A stretch of 64,000 bases of DNA from Portunus trituberculatus (lineage: Eukaryota > Arthropoda > Malacostraca > Decapoda > Portunidae): contig NC_059268.1 of NCBI RefSeq assembly GCF_017591435.1, forward strand, positions 15,836,684 through 15,900,683, given 5' to 3'. A model generated the notes under the pieces. It had not been told where the DNA came from. It did not search any database and was given only the letters and a program-made list of their open reading frames with translations. Made by a program: the position numbers and the translations under genes. Shown piece by piece: positions 41,321-53,870 of this stretch (position 1 is its first letter; the number at the start of each line of letters is the position of its first letter).

Positions 41321-41740
41321 AAATTCTGAAACGCTTCGCTCTCTCACCACGACTATTTTCAAAGACTACAGAGATGACAAAGCCGTGTTTCTGAGGATGT
41401 TTCTCCTGTAAATAATGATGTCAACTTGTTCATTTTTTTTCTTTATACCATGTAGGCTTTTTTCACGGGAATTTATGGGCTAAAGGAGGTACTTTTTGGG
41501 GCACCTCCTATCTAAAAGGCCACCCGCTAGGAAACCGTTGCCCCGAGTGAGGAAGCCCAATCTACACTCGGACCGTGGACAGGATTCGAACCCGTGCGCT
41601 TGGAGACCCCTCGGACCCCAAAGCACGCATGGTTCCACTGTACCACTAGAACCATAAGAGCACCCCTGAAAATTTGCGTCACTTGAACAGGAGCCCTTTG
41701 AAACAGTGGAGGTGCAGCGCTGAAGTGGTTCTGAGTATGG
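41321..41740. mobile_element. foldback repeat family, copy 3, split by a SINE
   Basis: The left half, TTCTGAAACGCTTCGCTCTC, onwards to about 41431 matches the family. After the SINE the right half resumes and ends GGTGCAGCGCTGAAGTGG-TTCTGAGTATGG, the other family terminus. The left edge lacks about ten terminal bases, where it meets the LINE A tail. Confidence 0.75.
41432..41661 (-). mobile_element. tRNA-derived SINE (type 2), copy a, nested in a foldback element
   Basis: On the minus strand, box A TGGTACAGTGG (41635-41645) and box B GGTTCGAATCC (41582-41592) are perfect, and the A-rich tail lies at the plus-strand left end (TTTTTTTTC near 41433). The body, from ACCATGTAGGC to the tRNA head, is shared with the copy at 61240. 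It interrupts a foldback repeat whose two halves continue on either side. Confidence 0.82.
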
Positions 41741-41820
41741 TCTTTAGTTCTTAGTTAATTCTTGGGAGGGATTCTTATGACTGGATGATGGTTGGTATTT
41801 GAGTATCTCATTAGGAACGT

Positions 41821-41821
<1 letters not shown>

Positions 41822-41906
<85 letters not shown>

Positions 41907-42039
41907 ATACATAAACTCCCCTTTCATTTAGTCTCCTTCACTGCCTGTCAGCATCAAGTTTAGGCCTCTCTTTTTTATACCTGGCTGGCCCGGGTGTCCT
42001 ACCTCGCACTGTGCACCAACCATCCCTTCCGTAACCTAA

Positions 42040-42127
<88 letters not shown>

Positions 42128-42191
42128 GGGGGTCTTACTCATCTCCTTCCTTAGTATCGGCGGGCTTTCTCTCTCCTCTTGTGTGTTTTGT

Positions 42192-42267
<76 letters not shown>
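41822..42267. repeat. (CT)n, (CA)n, (CT)n cluster
   Basis: CT 41822-41902, CA 42043-42125 and CT 42195-42267. Confidence 0.96.
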
Positions 42268-42268
<1 letters not shown>

Positions 42269-42791
42269 ATACTTATTACGTTATTCCTTTCCCTTTACCT
42301 TATCGTATCATCCTCCTCTTCCCTCTTCTTCATCTCCTTACTATGTCCCGCTACCCCCATTAGAAAAAATGTTTTATTATCATCGTTATATTTACCCGTC
42401 TCTATTCCTCCTTCCCTCCTCTTACCCTCCCCGTTCGTTTTTCTTTACCTCTCTCATATCGTCCTCCTTTTCCTCTCCTCCTTGCCATTGGTGAAAAAAA
42501 AAAGGTTGAAGTGAAGTGGGCATTATCTATCTATCACTTGAATTTCCCCTCCTGGTTGTCCTTTTAAGGGAGTAGCGAGCTTATAATGGAGAGGGAGGTG
42601 TAGGCTGTCGAGGAGAGAGGAGGTAAGAAGGAAGGGTGAGGGAAGGAAGGAGGGAAGGAAGGAGTGATGGAAAGAGGATAGGCGTCGTCATTGGTTCCCT
42701 AAGTGGCGGTAACAGAGGATATCGAAGGCTGAACTGAGATACAAAACGGCTTGGCATCAGGACACATGGGTTGATAGTGCGTGGTGGGTAT

Positions 42792-42792
<1 letters not shown>

Positions 42793-42859
<67 letters not shown>
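42793..42859. repeat. (CT)n
   Basis: About 33 CT units. Confidence 0.96.
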
Positions 42860-42863
<4 letters not shown>

Positions 42864-43446
42864 TTAACGATATGATTTCTCCAAACAAGAAGCGGAAAAA
42901 AAATGCTAACAAAGGCAGACTAGAAGGGTATGGGACAGATTGCCGAGGAGATAGGCGAGCGGCAGGTAAGGGGAGGGTCACGGCAGCCTCAGGTGGAAGG
43001 GGAGACAACAGGAGGGTGGCGCTGAGGCTTCAAGATGCAGTTTCCTGATACTCAACCACAGGCACGCGCGTCGCCGCCACTTGACACCAGCGGACGCAAC
43101 AAGAACTTGGCGCTGCGGCTCGACTGGACAAGGCCACCCGCCCCGCCTCCTCCTCCTTCTCCTTCTCCGTCTTCTCCTTCTTCTGCTGCCGCCTGGTTTT
43201 AGGTTTCACGCCGACGATGACTCACTAACGTGCTTCTCTTTTCTCCACGCATCTATCAGTCCACGCATCCATCTGATTATCTATTTCTGGCTATCTGCTT
43301 TAGGGTTTCTTATCTGCGGTTACAGTGGTGGTCGGTGCTCGCCATATCAGTGCTCAATGCAGATTCATGATGTTTTTTTTCTTTTGCTTTATAGTTGTAC
43401 CTGTCTCGTGCGTGATCCCCGGCATGCAGTCAGTACGGGATAGACC

Positions 43447-43727
43447 GGAATACATTGTTAGTTAGGTGCTGCATTAGTCTGGAATCTCTGTTAGCCTTGT
43501 TTTTAATTATGCATTTGTCGCTTTTTGTGATACGATGCCTTCTTAGTCTCGACTGAAGGCTGTGAGCAAGACGAATGGAAGGTGGACGAGAAGGCAAAGG
43601 GAGGAATGCATTGTCAGTAAGGCGACAGTGAAGGTTGGAATCTCTTTGTTAGTCTTGTTTATAATCCTGCGTGTGTGCTTTTTTTTGTTACGTAAATACT
43701 CACTTAGTCTCGGATGAAGGCGGTGTC
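43447..43727. repeat. tandem duplication, about 156-base period
   Basis: GGAATACATTGTTAG at 43447 matches GGAATGCATTGTCAG at 43603. Both units share GGAATCTCT-TGTTAG, CTTGTTT and TTAGTCTCG-TGAAGGC before ending. Clear but diverged. Confidence 0.75.
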
Positions 43728-43849
43728 ATGCCTTTAATTCATCCATCACGCAGACTGTTTTTACGAGCTCTTGTACGAAAATTAACCGTTAGTTGCGGAA
43801 TCTTGACTGTCTCGCAAAACGGTGAGTCTTGCACGAAGTATTTGATAAA

Positions 43850-44072
43850 GGTCCGTATTCTGAAACGCTTTGCTCTCTCACCATCACTACTCTTCATAGT
43901 CTCCAGTTGGAGATACTCGTGTTTTTAAGAGTATTTTTATGATTCTGGTGATAGATTGTCAAGATTTTTAGATTATTAGGAGGAGAAACTCTTCAAAACC
44001 CGGCTAGTCTTCTCTGTGGCCCTGGTAAATTGTCGTAGTGAGAGGGGAAGGCGTTTCTGAATACAAAAGTCC
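43850..44072. mobile_element. foldback repeat family, copy 4
   Basis: GGTCCGTATTCTGAAACGC to GCGTTTCTGAATACAAAAGTCC. The arms are inverted over about 50 bases and the interior has AAAACCCGGCTAGTCTTC. Confidence 0.8.
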
Positions 44073-44164
44073 TGCATGTGTATACTGAAGTAAAAAAAAA
44101 ATGATAGTAATAACAAAACGGTAACAAATCATGAAGTAGTTATATAATTGAAACTGAACATTAT

Positions 44165-44450
44165 ATGGAATGGCACGATCGCTTCTCATTCACCACAGTC
44201 TCCAGGATCACGTGGAGGACTCGTGATCGCCGGACGCCAACCACCGGATACCACGATGGTGAAAGCGTGGAGGTCATATGGTCCAGTGTATGGGTACGGC
44301 AGCGACCTTTTACGCACCGATCTCCCTGTCCCCATTGCCTTAGGACGACAGTAATTGCTCGCTCATCACTGAAGAAGCTTTTTTACTGTACGGGGCGCGA
44401 ACCTCCAGCTTGGCAAGGGACAGGCGAGGGTGTTACTGTTGAGCTAGAGT
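44165..44450 (-). mobile_element. possible tRNA-derived SINE (type 3)
   Basis: The minus strand carries a degenerate box A, TAGCTCAACAG (44436-44446), and box B, GGTTCGCGCC (44394-44403), spaced 44 bases apart as in a tRNA. About 230 bases of non-tRNA body follow. No second copy or A tail is seen, so the left end is a guess. Confidence 0.45.
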
Positions 44451-44460
44451 TGTGGGAATG

Positions 44461-44785
44461 TCTATGAGTGTTAGTGTGCTTAGTGGTGTAAACTGAGCAT
44501 GAAACTGCTAGATAGACAGACAAAATTCCCGGCTATTTTTAAAGACCGTAGAGATCATTTAAGGTAGAGACTATTTTCAAAGATCATTAAGATAGAGACT
44601 TAATTCACTACTGTCTGTGAGTGTTAGTGTGCGTAGTGGTGTAAACTGACCATGAAACTGTAAGGTAGAGAGACAAAATTCACGGCTATTTTTAAAGGTC
44701 ATAGAGGTCATTTTAAGATGGAGAGACAAATTCACGATTATTATCAAAGGGTATAAAGATCATTAATGTAGAAAGACTTAATTCA
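44461..44785. repeat. tandem duplication, 153-base period
   Basis: TCTATGAGTGTTAGTGTGC (44461) and TCTGTGAGTGTTAGTGTGC (44614) begin two units sharing GGTGTAAACTGA-CATGAAACTG and CGGCTATTTTTAAAG. Shorter internal echoes of CGGCTATTTTTAAAG/GAGATCATT suggest repeated local duplication. Confidence 0.8.
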
Positions 44786-45704
44786 CGGCTACTTTGAAAG
44801 GAAACAGAGATAATCATCCAGCTTGTCAGGACTGTTTTTCTTATTAATAATGTGGAAATCTTGTTAATCCGTCATTGAACTAGTAGAAAACACTTAATTT
44901 CAAGCTAATTCTACTCACTGTCTCTTATCTATCACCCAGCTTATTACACTGGCACATCATAAACACATGCAGGGAAAAATAGATGCATTATATTGATGAT
45001 TTATTCAATTACTTTATATTCAATTCTTTTCTATTTAAAGAGCACCTGATTTATCATTAAACACGTGTATTTGTGATTAAAACCCAGTAGCTGCTCAGGA
45101 CTGGAGAATTTTGATTTGTTTAATATCAAAACAATGTATTTTATCGCTGGTATTTGTTCTGGGATATTCACACGAGACTAGGAGATTTATAATTGAATGT
45201 TTTCGTCTATTTAGTACTGCGGCAATGATACTTTCTTTGTGTTTGGTGCGTGAATTTGAAGGAAGATCGGAGAAAAGAGAAAATCATTAACTGACAGGGA
45301 AGTGACTGGGAGGTACTGGCGATGCTTTGATAAACAAGGTATTGGTGATGTTATGATGAGGACAAAAACTTTTAACACATTAACCTGCTCACGCCATGTC
45401 TGCAGATAGCGATAAAACGAAAACTAGCCGGTAAAAACGTAGAAAAAAAAAATGCAGGTGGAGATAAGTGGACAGGTACATTTGATAAGGAAGTAACAGA
45501 TGGCTCTAATTGATAAATCAGAATTCCCACCCTTATTTTTACCAACAGCGACAACTCAAGGGATTTTAAAAGGCAAATACTCGTGGCCAGAAGTTTTACC
45601 GTATCAATTAAGCACCTCTTCCTTTCTCAGCTCTATTTTTGCTCATCTATTCTTTGTCCTTTATATATTTCTCACACCACGTCTCTTATCACTGTCACTC
45701 CATC

Positions 45705-45891
45705 GCCTGTATTCACGAACGCCTTCCCCTCTCACTACGACAATTTTCCAAAGCCAAGAGTTTCTCCTTTTAATGAACTAGAAATCTTGCCATCTACCAC
45801 CAGATTCATAAAGAAATACTCTTAAAAACACCAGAATCTGCAACTGGAGCCTTTGGAAAGCAGTGATGGTGAGAGAGCACCGAATACAGGC
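45705..45891. mobile_element. foldback repeat family, copy 5
   Basis: GCCTGTATTCACGAACGCC to GAGAGAGCACCGAATACAGGC. The terminal ten bases are perfect inverted repeats. It is followed at once by a CT microsatellite (45898-45945). Confidence 0.75.
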
Positions 45892-45895
45892 CGCT

Positions 45896-45897
<2 letters not shown>

Positions 45898-45945
<48 letters not shown>
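45898..45945. repeat. (CT)n abutting foldback copy 5
   Basis: Starts seven bases after the element's terminus. Confidence 0.95.
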
Positions 45946-45946
<1 letters not shown>

Positions 45947-46110
45947 GTCTCTACTACCGCCAGATCACGTGAGGCTCCTCGTCCTTCTCTTGTCGAAAAT
46001 CCATAGGTGGAAAATTCGTATTTCCCTATCGACCAAAGTTAGTGTGAAGTTTAACAAGGATTTTGTGTCGACACGAGTACTGGTTTTCACTTTTATAGAG
46101 TTTCTGATTC

Positions 46111-46496
<386 letters not shown>

Positions 46497-47018
46497 GCTT
46501 CATAGTCTTCTTCGTTTCCTTTAGTTTCTTTCCCCTTGTTTGATCAGTATTCTCTTGATTATGTGGTAAAAAGTAATACATTTTTCTCTTCACTGTTTTT
46601 GTACGTGTCTATTGCAGCCTCAATATTCTCAAGTTCTTTCGCAATACACACTTGAGCAGATGCGCAGGAAATGAAGAGAGACCATCCACATTATAGTATA
46701 CAGACTGTACCACTGACGATGAAACACGGGCAGCTTTGGATGTGGCAGACTTGAGGATGCTACATTTTTATTTTACTCAGAGTGACAAGGCTGGAGAGAA
46801 ATTATAAATGAGCGTGTTAGAGGGACACTTTGAAGACGAAGATGGATTTGTACAGGTAGAGGATGTAAAGGTATAGAGTTTGTACAGATCAGGTTTGCAC
46901 TAGTTAAGTCTGTACTGCTCGAGTTTTGCCCTGGTCTAGACTGTACTGGTTGAATCTGTACCTGCAAGATGTAAACTGGTGAGTCTGCAATGGGCGAGTT
47001 TGCACTAGTAAGTTTAGT

Positions 47019-47226
47019 TTAACCCCTTCAGTACTGTGATGCATTTATATTATGAATTTTGGGTATAATTAGACGAGTTTATTTACTTTAGGAAGCGTAT
47101 ATGGATTTCAAAAGATTAATGGTCGGAGTATTCACTATTCTTATCCTTACATGAGTTTCTGAAGGTGTATAAAATCACTAAATATCAAGCGGAATGAATG
47201 TGAAAATGTGTCACTGAATGGGTTAA
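47019..47226 (-). mobile_element. TTAA MITE family A, copy 5
   Basis: TTAACCCCTTCAGTACTG opens it and ACTGAATGGGTTAA closes it. The interior is diverged (GAAGCGTATATGGATTTC) but colinear with the reverse of copy 1. Confidence 0.88.
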
Positions 47227-47313
47227 AGTTAATACCGGCAAAAGCTTTCCTGGTAGAATCATACTGGTAGAATCTTTATTGGTAGCGTTAATTGGTAAGT
47301 TTCAAACCGTCAC

Positions 47314-47528
47314 TTAAACTCTTTCAGTACCATGACGCGTTTCTATATTCATTGTTCTTGCTATTTAGTGATTCTATACAGCTTCAGAAACTTATGTGGG
47401 GAATTGAAATAGTGAAGACTCTGGCCATTAATCCTCTGAACTCCATAAACTCTACCTAATGTAAATAAAATCATCTAATCATACTTAAAACTCAAGGTAG
47501 AGATGCGTCCCAGTACTGCAGGGGTTAA
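47314..47528 (+). mobile_element. TTAA MITE family A, copy 6
   Basis: TTAAACTCTTTCAGTACC to CCAGTACTGCAGGGGTTAA. It faces copy 5, so the two form a head-on pair separated by about 90 bases that contain short repeats of CTGGTAGAATC type. Confidence 0.9.
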
Positions 47529-48295
47529 CCTGCATAGTCGTGAAGGATGGTCCAATTTCACTAGAGTATACTCCTTTCCCACTTCAACATACGTACATCT
47601 TTCAGGATTCATATCTATTTATTTTTTCGGATCTGCTTTTTTTTCGGCACTGGCCTCGATCATCCCATGGCTTGAGCTCCCTTGACACCGAAAGGGAAAA
47701 TAGATATTGGAAGGCTCGCATAACTATCCATCTATCATAACAAGTGTTCCGTCGTGTTCCTCTTTACATAGATATATTTTTTCATACACCCAGCACACAA
47801 TTTTTATTTACTTTTATTCTTTGCTAGGTTTTTTTTCACTAATCGTCCGACGACCAGCATTCGTTTTGCTTTTGAATCTTTATACTCTTAAAAAATCCAA
47901 TTCCACTGTGGCTTTTCTGACTAAAATATATATATTCGTGGAGAGAGAGGGAGAGGGAGAGGAAGAGGAAGAGGGAGAGGGAGCAAACAGCCATATGACG
48001 CTCCCTGTTGGTCAAGAGGTGAGAGGGCAGAGTGGGCAGGAGTGAGATGAGGGTTGGTAAGTGGACGGCAGAGTGAGAGAGTAATGAGACCAGGGAGAGG
48101 GAGAGATGGGGGTGAGGGGTGAGGGGCCACGGGAGATGAGCAGCTGAGTGACACCATCAGGGAAGGGGGAAGGCAAGGAGGGGGAGGCGGTGACAGGGGG
48201 CTAAAAGGAAGTCCGTCATTATTAGTCGATGCTTGGTGGTGCGTATCATGCCTGCCTGACCACCTGACGAGCACTCACACCTGATGCCTCTACCA

Positions 48296-48345
48296 CCACC
48301 ACCACCACCACCACCACCACCACTACCACTACTACTACTACTACT
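48296..48345. repeat. (CCA)n then (CTA)n
   Basis: CCA units followed by CTA units, mixed at the end. Confidence 0.9.
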
Positions 48346-48432
48346 ACCACTACCATCACCTCCTTTGCCACTGATTATCTTATTATCTCTGTTTTTGTGT
48401 CCTATTTCTTATCAGTTCTGTAAATGAAAACG

Positions 48433-48433
<1 letters not shown>

Positions 48434-48511
<78 letters not shown>
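48434..48511. repeat. (CT)n
   Basis: About 39 CT units. Confidence 0.96.
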
Positions 48512-48514
<3 letters not shown>

Positions 48515-49375
48515 AAATCCTTACGTGGTATCCTATCTCCTGTATTTATTGACTTCTTCTGGTAATTCTATCTGCTTTCCTCCGTCCTGTGTCCTTTCTT
48601 TTGTTCCTTTCTTCCTATTTTTCCCACTTGTTCTCTTACTTAGTGTTGAAATGTTCTAGCAAATAAAATACAAGGAAAACATGACAATTGTTGCTTCATA
48701 TTCTTGCTAATACTTTACACTATCACCATCACCATCACTAGTAAATACATCACCATCAATAAAAGCACTACCACCACTTCACCACCTCTACCACCACCAT
48801 CACAACCACCACCAGCGTTCCAACAACCAATCACCACACCTTCCACGCGCCTCGCCATCATCACCATTATGCACCCGTCACTCCACCGACGTCACTCAAA
48901 TACGAAATCACCCAGACCGATTTTTTTTTGCATTATTCATACCGCACATTATTCAGATCTGGCCGGGCCCCTTCAGGACAGAGAGGCATGAGGGCAGGCG
49001 GTACCGGTGCACAGTGAGGGAGTGAGTGAATGAGTGAGAGTACTGGTAAAGTGATAGGCTGCGAGGGAAATTGTCAGGTGTGTGAGAGGGAGAGAATAAT
49101 GTAAAAGGAGGAGAAGGATGAGGAGAAGGAGGGTTGGGGGTTACGAGAGGCCTGCTTCAGATGCTAATAGAGGGCAATGTAACCCTAATTTTGTAAGGAC
49201 TGAAGGGGACCACCGTTTTTTGCCGCTTTGTTCCTGGTTTCGGCAGCAGCGGTGGTCCCCTTGAGGAGGCTGAGGCTGACGGCGGGACAAAGATCTGGAG
49301 ACTGCAATGACAGGCTGAAGTGATGTGATGAAAAGACTGTATTACTAAGGGTATGTGTTCAGTTAGGGTGTAGTG

Positions 49376-49508
<133 letters not shown>

Positions 49509-49670
49509 CATCGCTTTATTTTCTATTCTTCATTTGTATTTTATTTCAGTTTTCATATAAATGTTCTTTTCTTCATACTTCGTTATCATCATTTTCTTCT
49601 CCCCCATCGTCTACTTCCTAAATCCTTTCTTGCTTTACTCTTCCTCTTTTATCTCCGTCGTCGTTTTTTT

Positions 49671-49673
<3 letters not shown>

Positions 49674-49731
<58 letters not shown>

Positions 49732-49735
49732 CAGA
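49674..49735. repeat. (GA)n then CAGAGA units
   Basis: GA 49674-49711 passing into CAGAGA variants. Confidence 0.93.
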
Positions 49736-49943
49736 GAAAGACCACAACCTAGTCTACTGGTTAACTTTTTTCAACGATCCTTTCTATCTTTTTTTTTATG
49801 GCTGGTGTTTATCAGCCAGTGAAGGCCTGAAGGATTGACCAATAGACTGTTGAAATGCGACTCTCTAAGAGTCCTCATTTCGAAACACTTCACTCTTTCT
49901 ATAGAACTAATTTCGCAGGCCGCTGTGATGTTCAGTCGTTCTC

Positions 49944-50150
49944 TTAACCCTTTCAGAACTGGAGCACATTTTTACCTTGAGATTGGTGTACGATTAGACC
50001 ATTTTATTAACATTAGGAAGGGTTTATGGAGGGCAGAAAATTAATAACCAGAGCCTTCATTATTCTAATCGCCCATATGAGTTTCTGAAGTTGTATAAAA
50101 TTGCCAAATAGTAAGCAGTAAATATTGAAACCCGGTAGTGAAGGAATCAA
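49944..50150 (-). mobile_element. TTAA MITE family A, copy 7
   Basis: TTAACCCTTTCAGAACTGG opens it. Its right end, GTAGTGAAGGAATCAA, shares the TCAA at 50147-50150 with copy 8. Confidence 0.88.
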
Positions 50151-50360
50151 CCACTTTAATACTAGGACACATTTTTATGTAAAAATTTGTGCACGATTAG
50201 ACCATTTTATTGACAGCAGGAAGCGTCTATGAAGGTGAGAAGATTAATGGCCACAGTCTTCACTATCTTAATCCCCCAAATAATTTTCTGAAGCTATATA
50301 AAATCGCTAAATAGTAACCAGAATGAATATGGAGACGCGTCATGGTATTGAAGGGATTAA
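50147..50360 (-). mobile_element. TTAA MITE family A, copy 8
   Basis: Starts at the TCAA that closes copy 7 and ends GGTATTGAAGGGATTAA. It is a complete, same-orientation neighbour of copy 7 with no spacer. Confidence 0.9.
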
Positions 50361-50445
50361 GAGTGATCTTAAACATTGTATAGAACCTACCACTTGAATC
50401 ATACAGGCTTTCAGAAACCTAACAATGGCCTTTACTACATGATTT

Positions 50446-50641
50446 TTAACCCTTTTATTGTAATATCCAGCAATCTACAACACTAAAGGCACAATATAAG
50501 ATCTTTTTCAAATCAAAAGAGGAATTCCAAGCGGTTTCTCGTGGATCTTCTGTCTATTGTTTGGATTTGACTGTCAAAGAAAATGACAAAAGTCGTTTGC
50601 ACACTAAGGAAGGACATGCCACATACCAACGAAAGGATTAA
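50446..50641. mobile_element. second TTAA MITE (family B)
   Basis: 196 bases from TTAACCCTTTTATTG to CAACGAAAGGATTAA. The ends are imperfect inverted repeats (TTAA-YCCTTT-YRTTG), but the interior (for example GGCACAATATAAGATC) is unrelated to family A. It shares its right TTAA with copy 9. Only one copy is seen, so the call rests on the termini. Confidence 0.6.
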
Positions 50642-50843
50642 CACTTTCAGAACCAGGATGGGTTTTCATATTCCTTCTGATTACTAGATTTTATACAACC
50701 TCGCAAACTTATATGAGGATTGAAATAGTGAAGACTCCGGCCATTAATCTTCTGACCTCCATAGACCCTCCTAATGTCAATAACACCAAGTAACCATACC
50801 TAAAACCAAATGTAAAATTGCGTGCTAGTACAGATAGGGTTAA
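50638..50843 (+). mobile_element. TTAA MITE family A, copy 9
   Basis: TTAACACTTTCAGAACCAGG to AGTACAGATAGGGTTAA, with the family interior (GACCTCCATAGACCCTCC). It directly follows the family B element. Confidence 0.88.
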
Positions 50844-51453
50844 AGGACAGGAGATATGACAACCGAGTCTTTCAAAATACAGTTCTTGGTCTATACGCTT
50901 CTATCGGCATCGTGTTCGTAAAGGGGAATTAGTACGTAGAGATGAAAATTTTACGAACGTGACTCCATTCCCTTCCGTGGATAATCGATTTTTACGAGTA
51001 AAGACTGCCTGGGCTTGAGTAATGCTCCGGCAGAGGTTAATAACAAAGGATTATCATTGTTTACCGATGGAGTTCTGAAGTTTGTAATGAATGGCTGAGA
51101 GTACTTCTGCCTTCCTGTGGTTACGAATTATTGGCAATGCTTTTATTTTCTTTCTTTTCGTATATTCTTAGTTTTCTCTCTACTTTATCCTTTGTCTATC
51201 ATTCTTTTTCCTTCCTTTTTTTATGAATTATTTTTTTATTCTATTATTTCTTCTTCTACTCATTCGTTCCTCCTTCAGTTTCTCTTCCTCCTTCCTCTTT
51301 GTTTTGTTTTTGTTTTTTTTCCTTCTCTTCATCTCTCTGTTTCTAAACAAGTCTCCTCTTTCAATCCTTCCTTCTCTTGCTCCTTTCCTCCTCTTTTCCT
51401 TCTCTCTTATCGCTTTCTCCTCCCCTCCCTCGCGCCCTCCAGGAGCTGCTCAC

Positions 51454-51455
<2 letters not shown>

Positions 51456-51531
<76 letters not shown>

Positions 51532-51597
51532 GAGACAGACACACACACATGTAAACCTTGAATTCGACTCGCGCTCATTCAAAAGTTTGTTCATTCA

Positions 51598-51671
<74 letters not shown>

Positions 51672-51805
51672 GTGTGAGATGATGCAAAGAGACTAGGACG
51701 AAAAGAGAAAGGAAGCGAATGAAAAGTAAAGGAAAGGAAAGACAAAGAAAAGAAAGAAAAACCAAGGAGGCAGAAAGGTGGAACGGAGGAAAGCATGAAT
51801 GGAAG

Positions 51806-51848
<43 letters not shown>
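51456..51848. repeat. (CA)n, (CT)n, (GA)n cluster
   Basis: CA 51456-51526, CT 51600-51667 and GA 51810-51848. The last two are complementary. Purine-rich DNA continues to about 52170. Confidence 0.95.
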
Positions 51849-51852
<4 letters not shown>

Positions 51853-52293
51853 GGACAAACACTCGAGAAAAGCGTGAATGAGTTGTAGGAAGAAGAAAGA
51901 AAGAAAAGGAAAAATAAGAATCATACAGACAAAGGAAGACAAAAAAAAAGAAATAAAGGAGGCGATGAAGAGGAGGAAAGAGAAAACATTCACACACGCT
52001 GAAAAGAAAAGGAGAGAAGAGAGAAAAAGAAGACAGGAAGAAAGGACCGAAAATGAAGTAAAAAAACTAGTAAAAGAAAAAAATAAAGAAAAGATCGGAA
52101 TGACAAAGGGAAAGAAGGAAAGGAGAAAGAAAAATAAGCCGGAGAATGAGAAAAGGAGCCGAGAATGAGATGAATGGAGCAGAAAAGTAATGGATACAGC
52201 AGAGTTGGGACCGCACGTTAGGAATGAGTCACGCTAGAGGAAGGCAGGGTATGATGATGTAACAGAGGAACAATCACACTATTTTGATAACTT

Positions 52294-52294
<1 letters not shown>

Positions 52295-52383
<89 letters not shown>
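52295..52383. repeat. (CT)n
   Basis: About 44 CT units. Confidence 0.96.
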
Positions 52384-52385
<2 letters not shown>

Positions 52386-52541
52386 CCGGTGGTCCGCTGT
52401 GGTGGATGGTGACCTAGCTGGGCGGAGGTCAATCTTTACTCCCTCACTCTCTTACTCACTCACCCCTTCCTCACACCCTCAGGAATGCGCTTTGTGACGG
52501 GGCAAGGGTCTTTATCCAGCAGGGGGCGTGGGAGAGAGCAT

Positions 52542-52588
52542 TAGGAGGAGGAGGAGGAGGAGGAGGAGGAGGAGGAGGAGGAGGAGGA
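52542..52588. repeat. (GGA)n
   Basis: About 15 GGA units. Confidence 0.95.
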
Positions 52589-52980
52589 ATAAGAGGAGAG
52601 TAGAGGAGTGGAGAGGAGGGAAGATAGGAATGTAATGGAACAGAAACATTAGTGAGAGAAGAGGAATAGGAGGAGAGAGAGAGGAGAGGAGAGAATAAGA
52701 GGAGAGAAAGTAGTGTAATGGAACAGAAACATTACTAATAATCACAACAACTAAAACAACAAGCCAAAATAGAGGAGAGAAGTAGAATATTTCATAACGA
52801 TGGTGACAACAACAATGGCGACAGAGAAAAAGAAAAGAACACTTGCAGGAGAAACATTGCGAGAAATAAAAGAGAAAAAAAAGTAAAATGTAGTTGAGTA
52901 GGAAGAAATACCAGGAAGAGAAATAGGAGAACGATATGGAAAGAGAAACAGAAAGAAAGAGAAGGTTTATCGTGTGGGTA

Positions 52981-53020
52981 GCGTGGCGTGGCGTGGCGTG
53001 GCGTGGCGTGGCGTAGCGTG
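52981..53020. repeat. GCGTG pentanucleotide repeat
   Basis: Eight units of GCGTG, one changed to GCGTA. CpG-rich, unlike the surrounding AG-rich DNA. Confidence 0.9.
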
Positions 53021-53203
53021 GATGTGATTTTACAAGTTTGTTTCCTCGTGTTTTGACGTCAGTGATCACCTCGAGGGCTTCACTGAGGGGAAGGGAGGCA
53101 GGCACAAGGCAGGGGAAGGCATTAGCAGACCTTCCTCAACCTCTTGTCGCCCCCCCCGTGCTGATATGTATTGCAGACAGGTGGTGTGTGGAGCTGTACT
53201 GTG

Positions 53204-53336
53204 TGAGGAGGAGGAGCAGGAGGAGGAGGAGGAGGAGGAGGAGGAGAATACCAGTGGTTATAGTTTTTTTTGTGTGTTTCTTAGTTCATTATATACATTT
53301 TAAGGCGTGAGCAATGAATGTAATATCGCTGCACTG

Positions 53337-53404
<68 letters not shown>
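53204..53404. repeat. (GGA)n then (CT)n
   Basis: GGA 53204-53246 and CT 53341-53404. Confidence 0.95.
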
Positions 53405-53408
<4 letters not shown>

Positions 53409-53818
53409 CATTAAGTCTTTCTCCCGCCATCCCTTCGTCGTCTCTTCCTATGCAGGCCGGGGAAGTCATCGCTTGGTAGCCAGTCTCTTTGTACACGTGA
53501 GCTTTTCAGTTGCTAAGTCACGCGCCGCTGATCTCCGTAGGGACACGTGCACCGCTCCTGTATCCAGCCCCACGCCCCTCTATACTCTACGCCCTCTTTC
53601 CCTACTGTCCCTACTGCTTTCTCCTGACCTACCGCCCCTCCTCCCTATGAGATGATAGACACGCCCTTCTCTCTGCGTCTTGGTGGTTTTGTGATGTTTT
53701 TCTCGTTTTATGCAGCGTTTTATATCCACGTACCAACAGTAATCTCCTTGGGTTGTGTATCTATATCCACATCTTTATATCCTCTACTCTTTTCCTGCAT
53801 TCTGTACCCACACACGCC

Positions 53819-53870
<52 letters not shown>

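Noticed and set aside
49858..49920. Possible further foldback copy (CATTTCGAAACACTTCACTC)
   Set aside because: Only about 40 bases resemble the terminus and no partner arm is visible.
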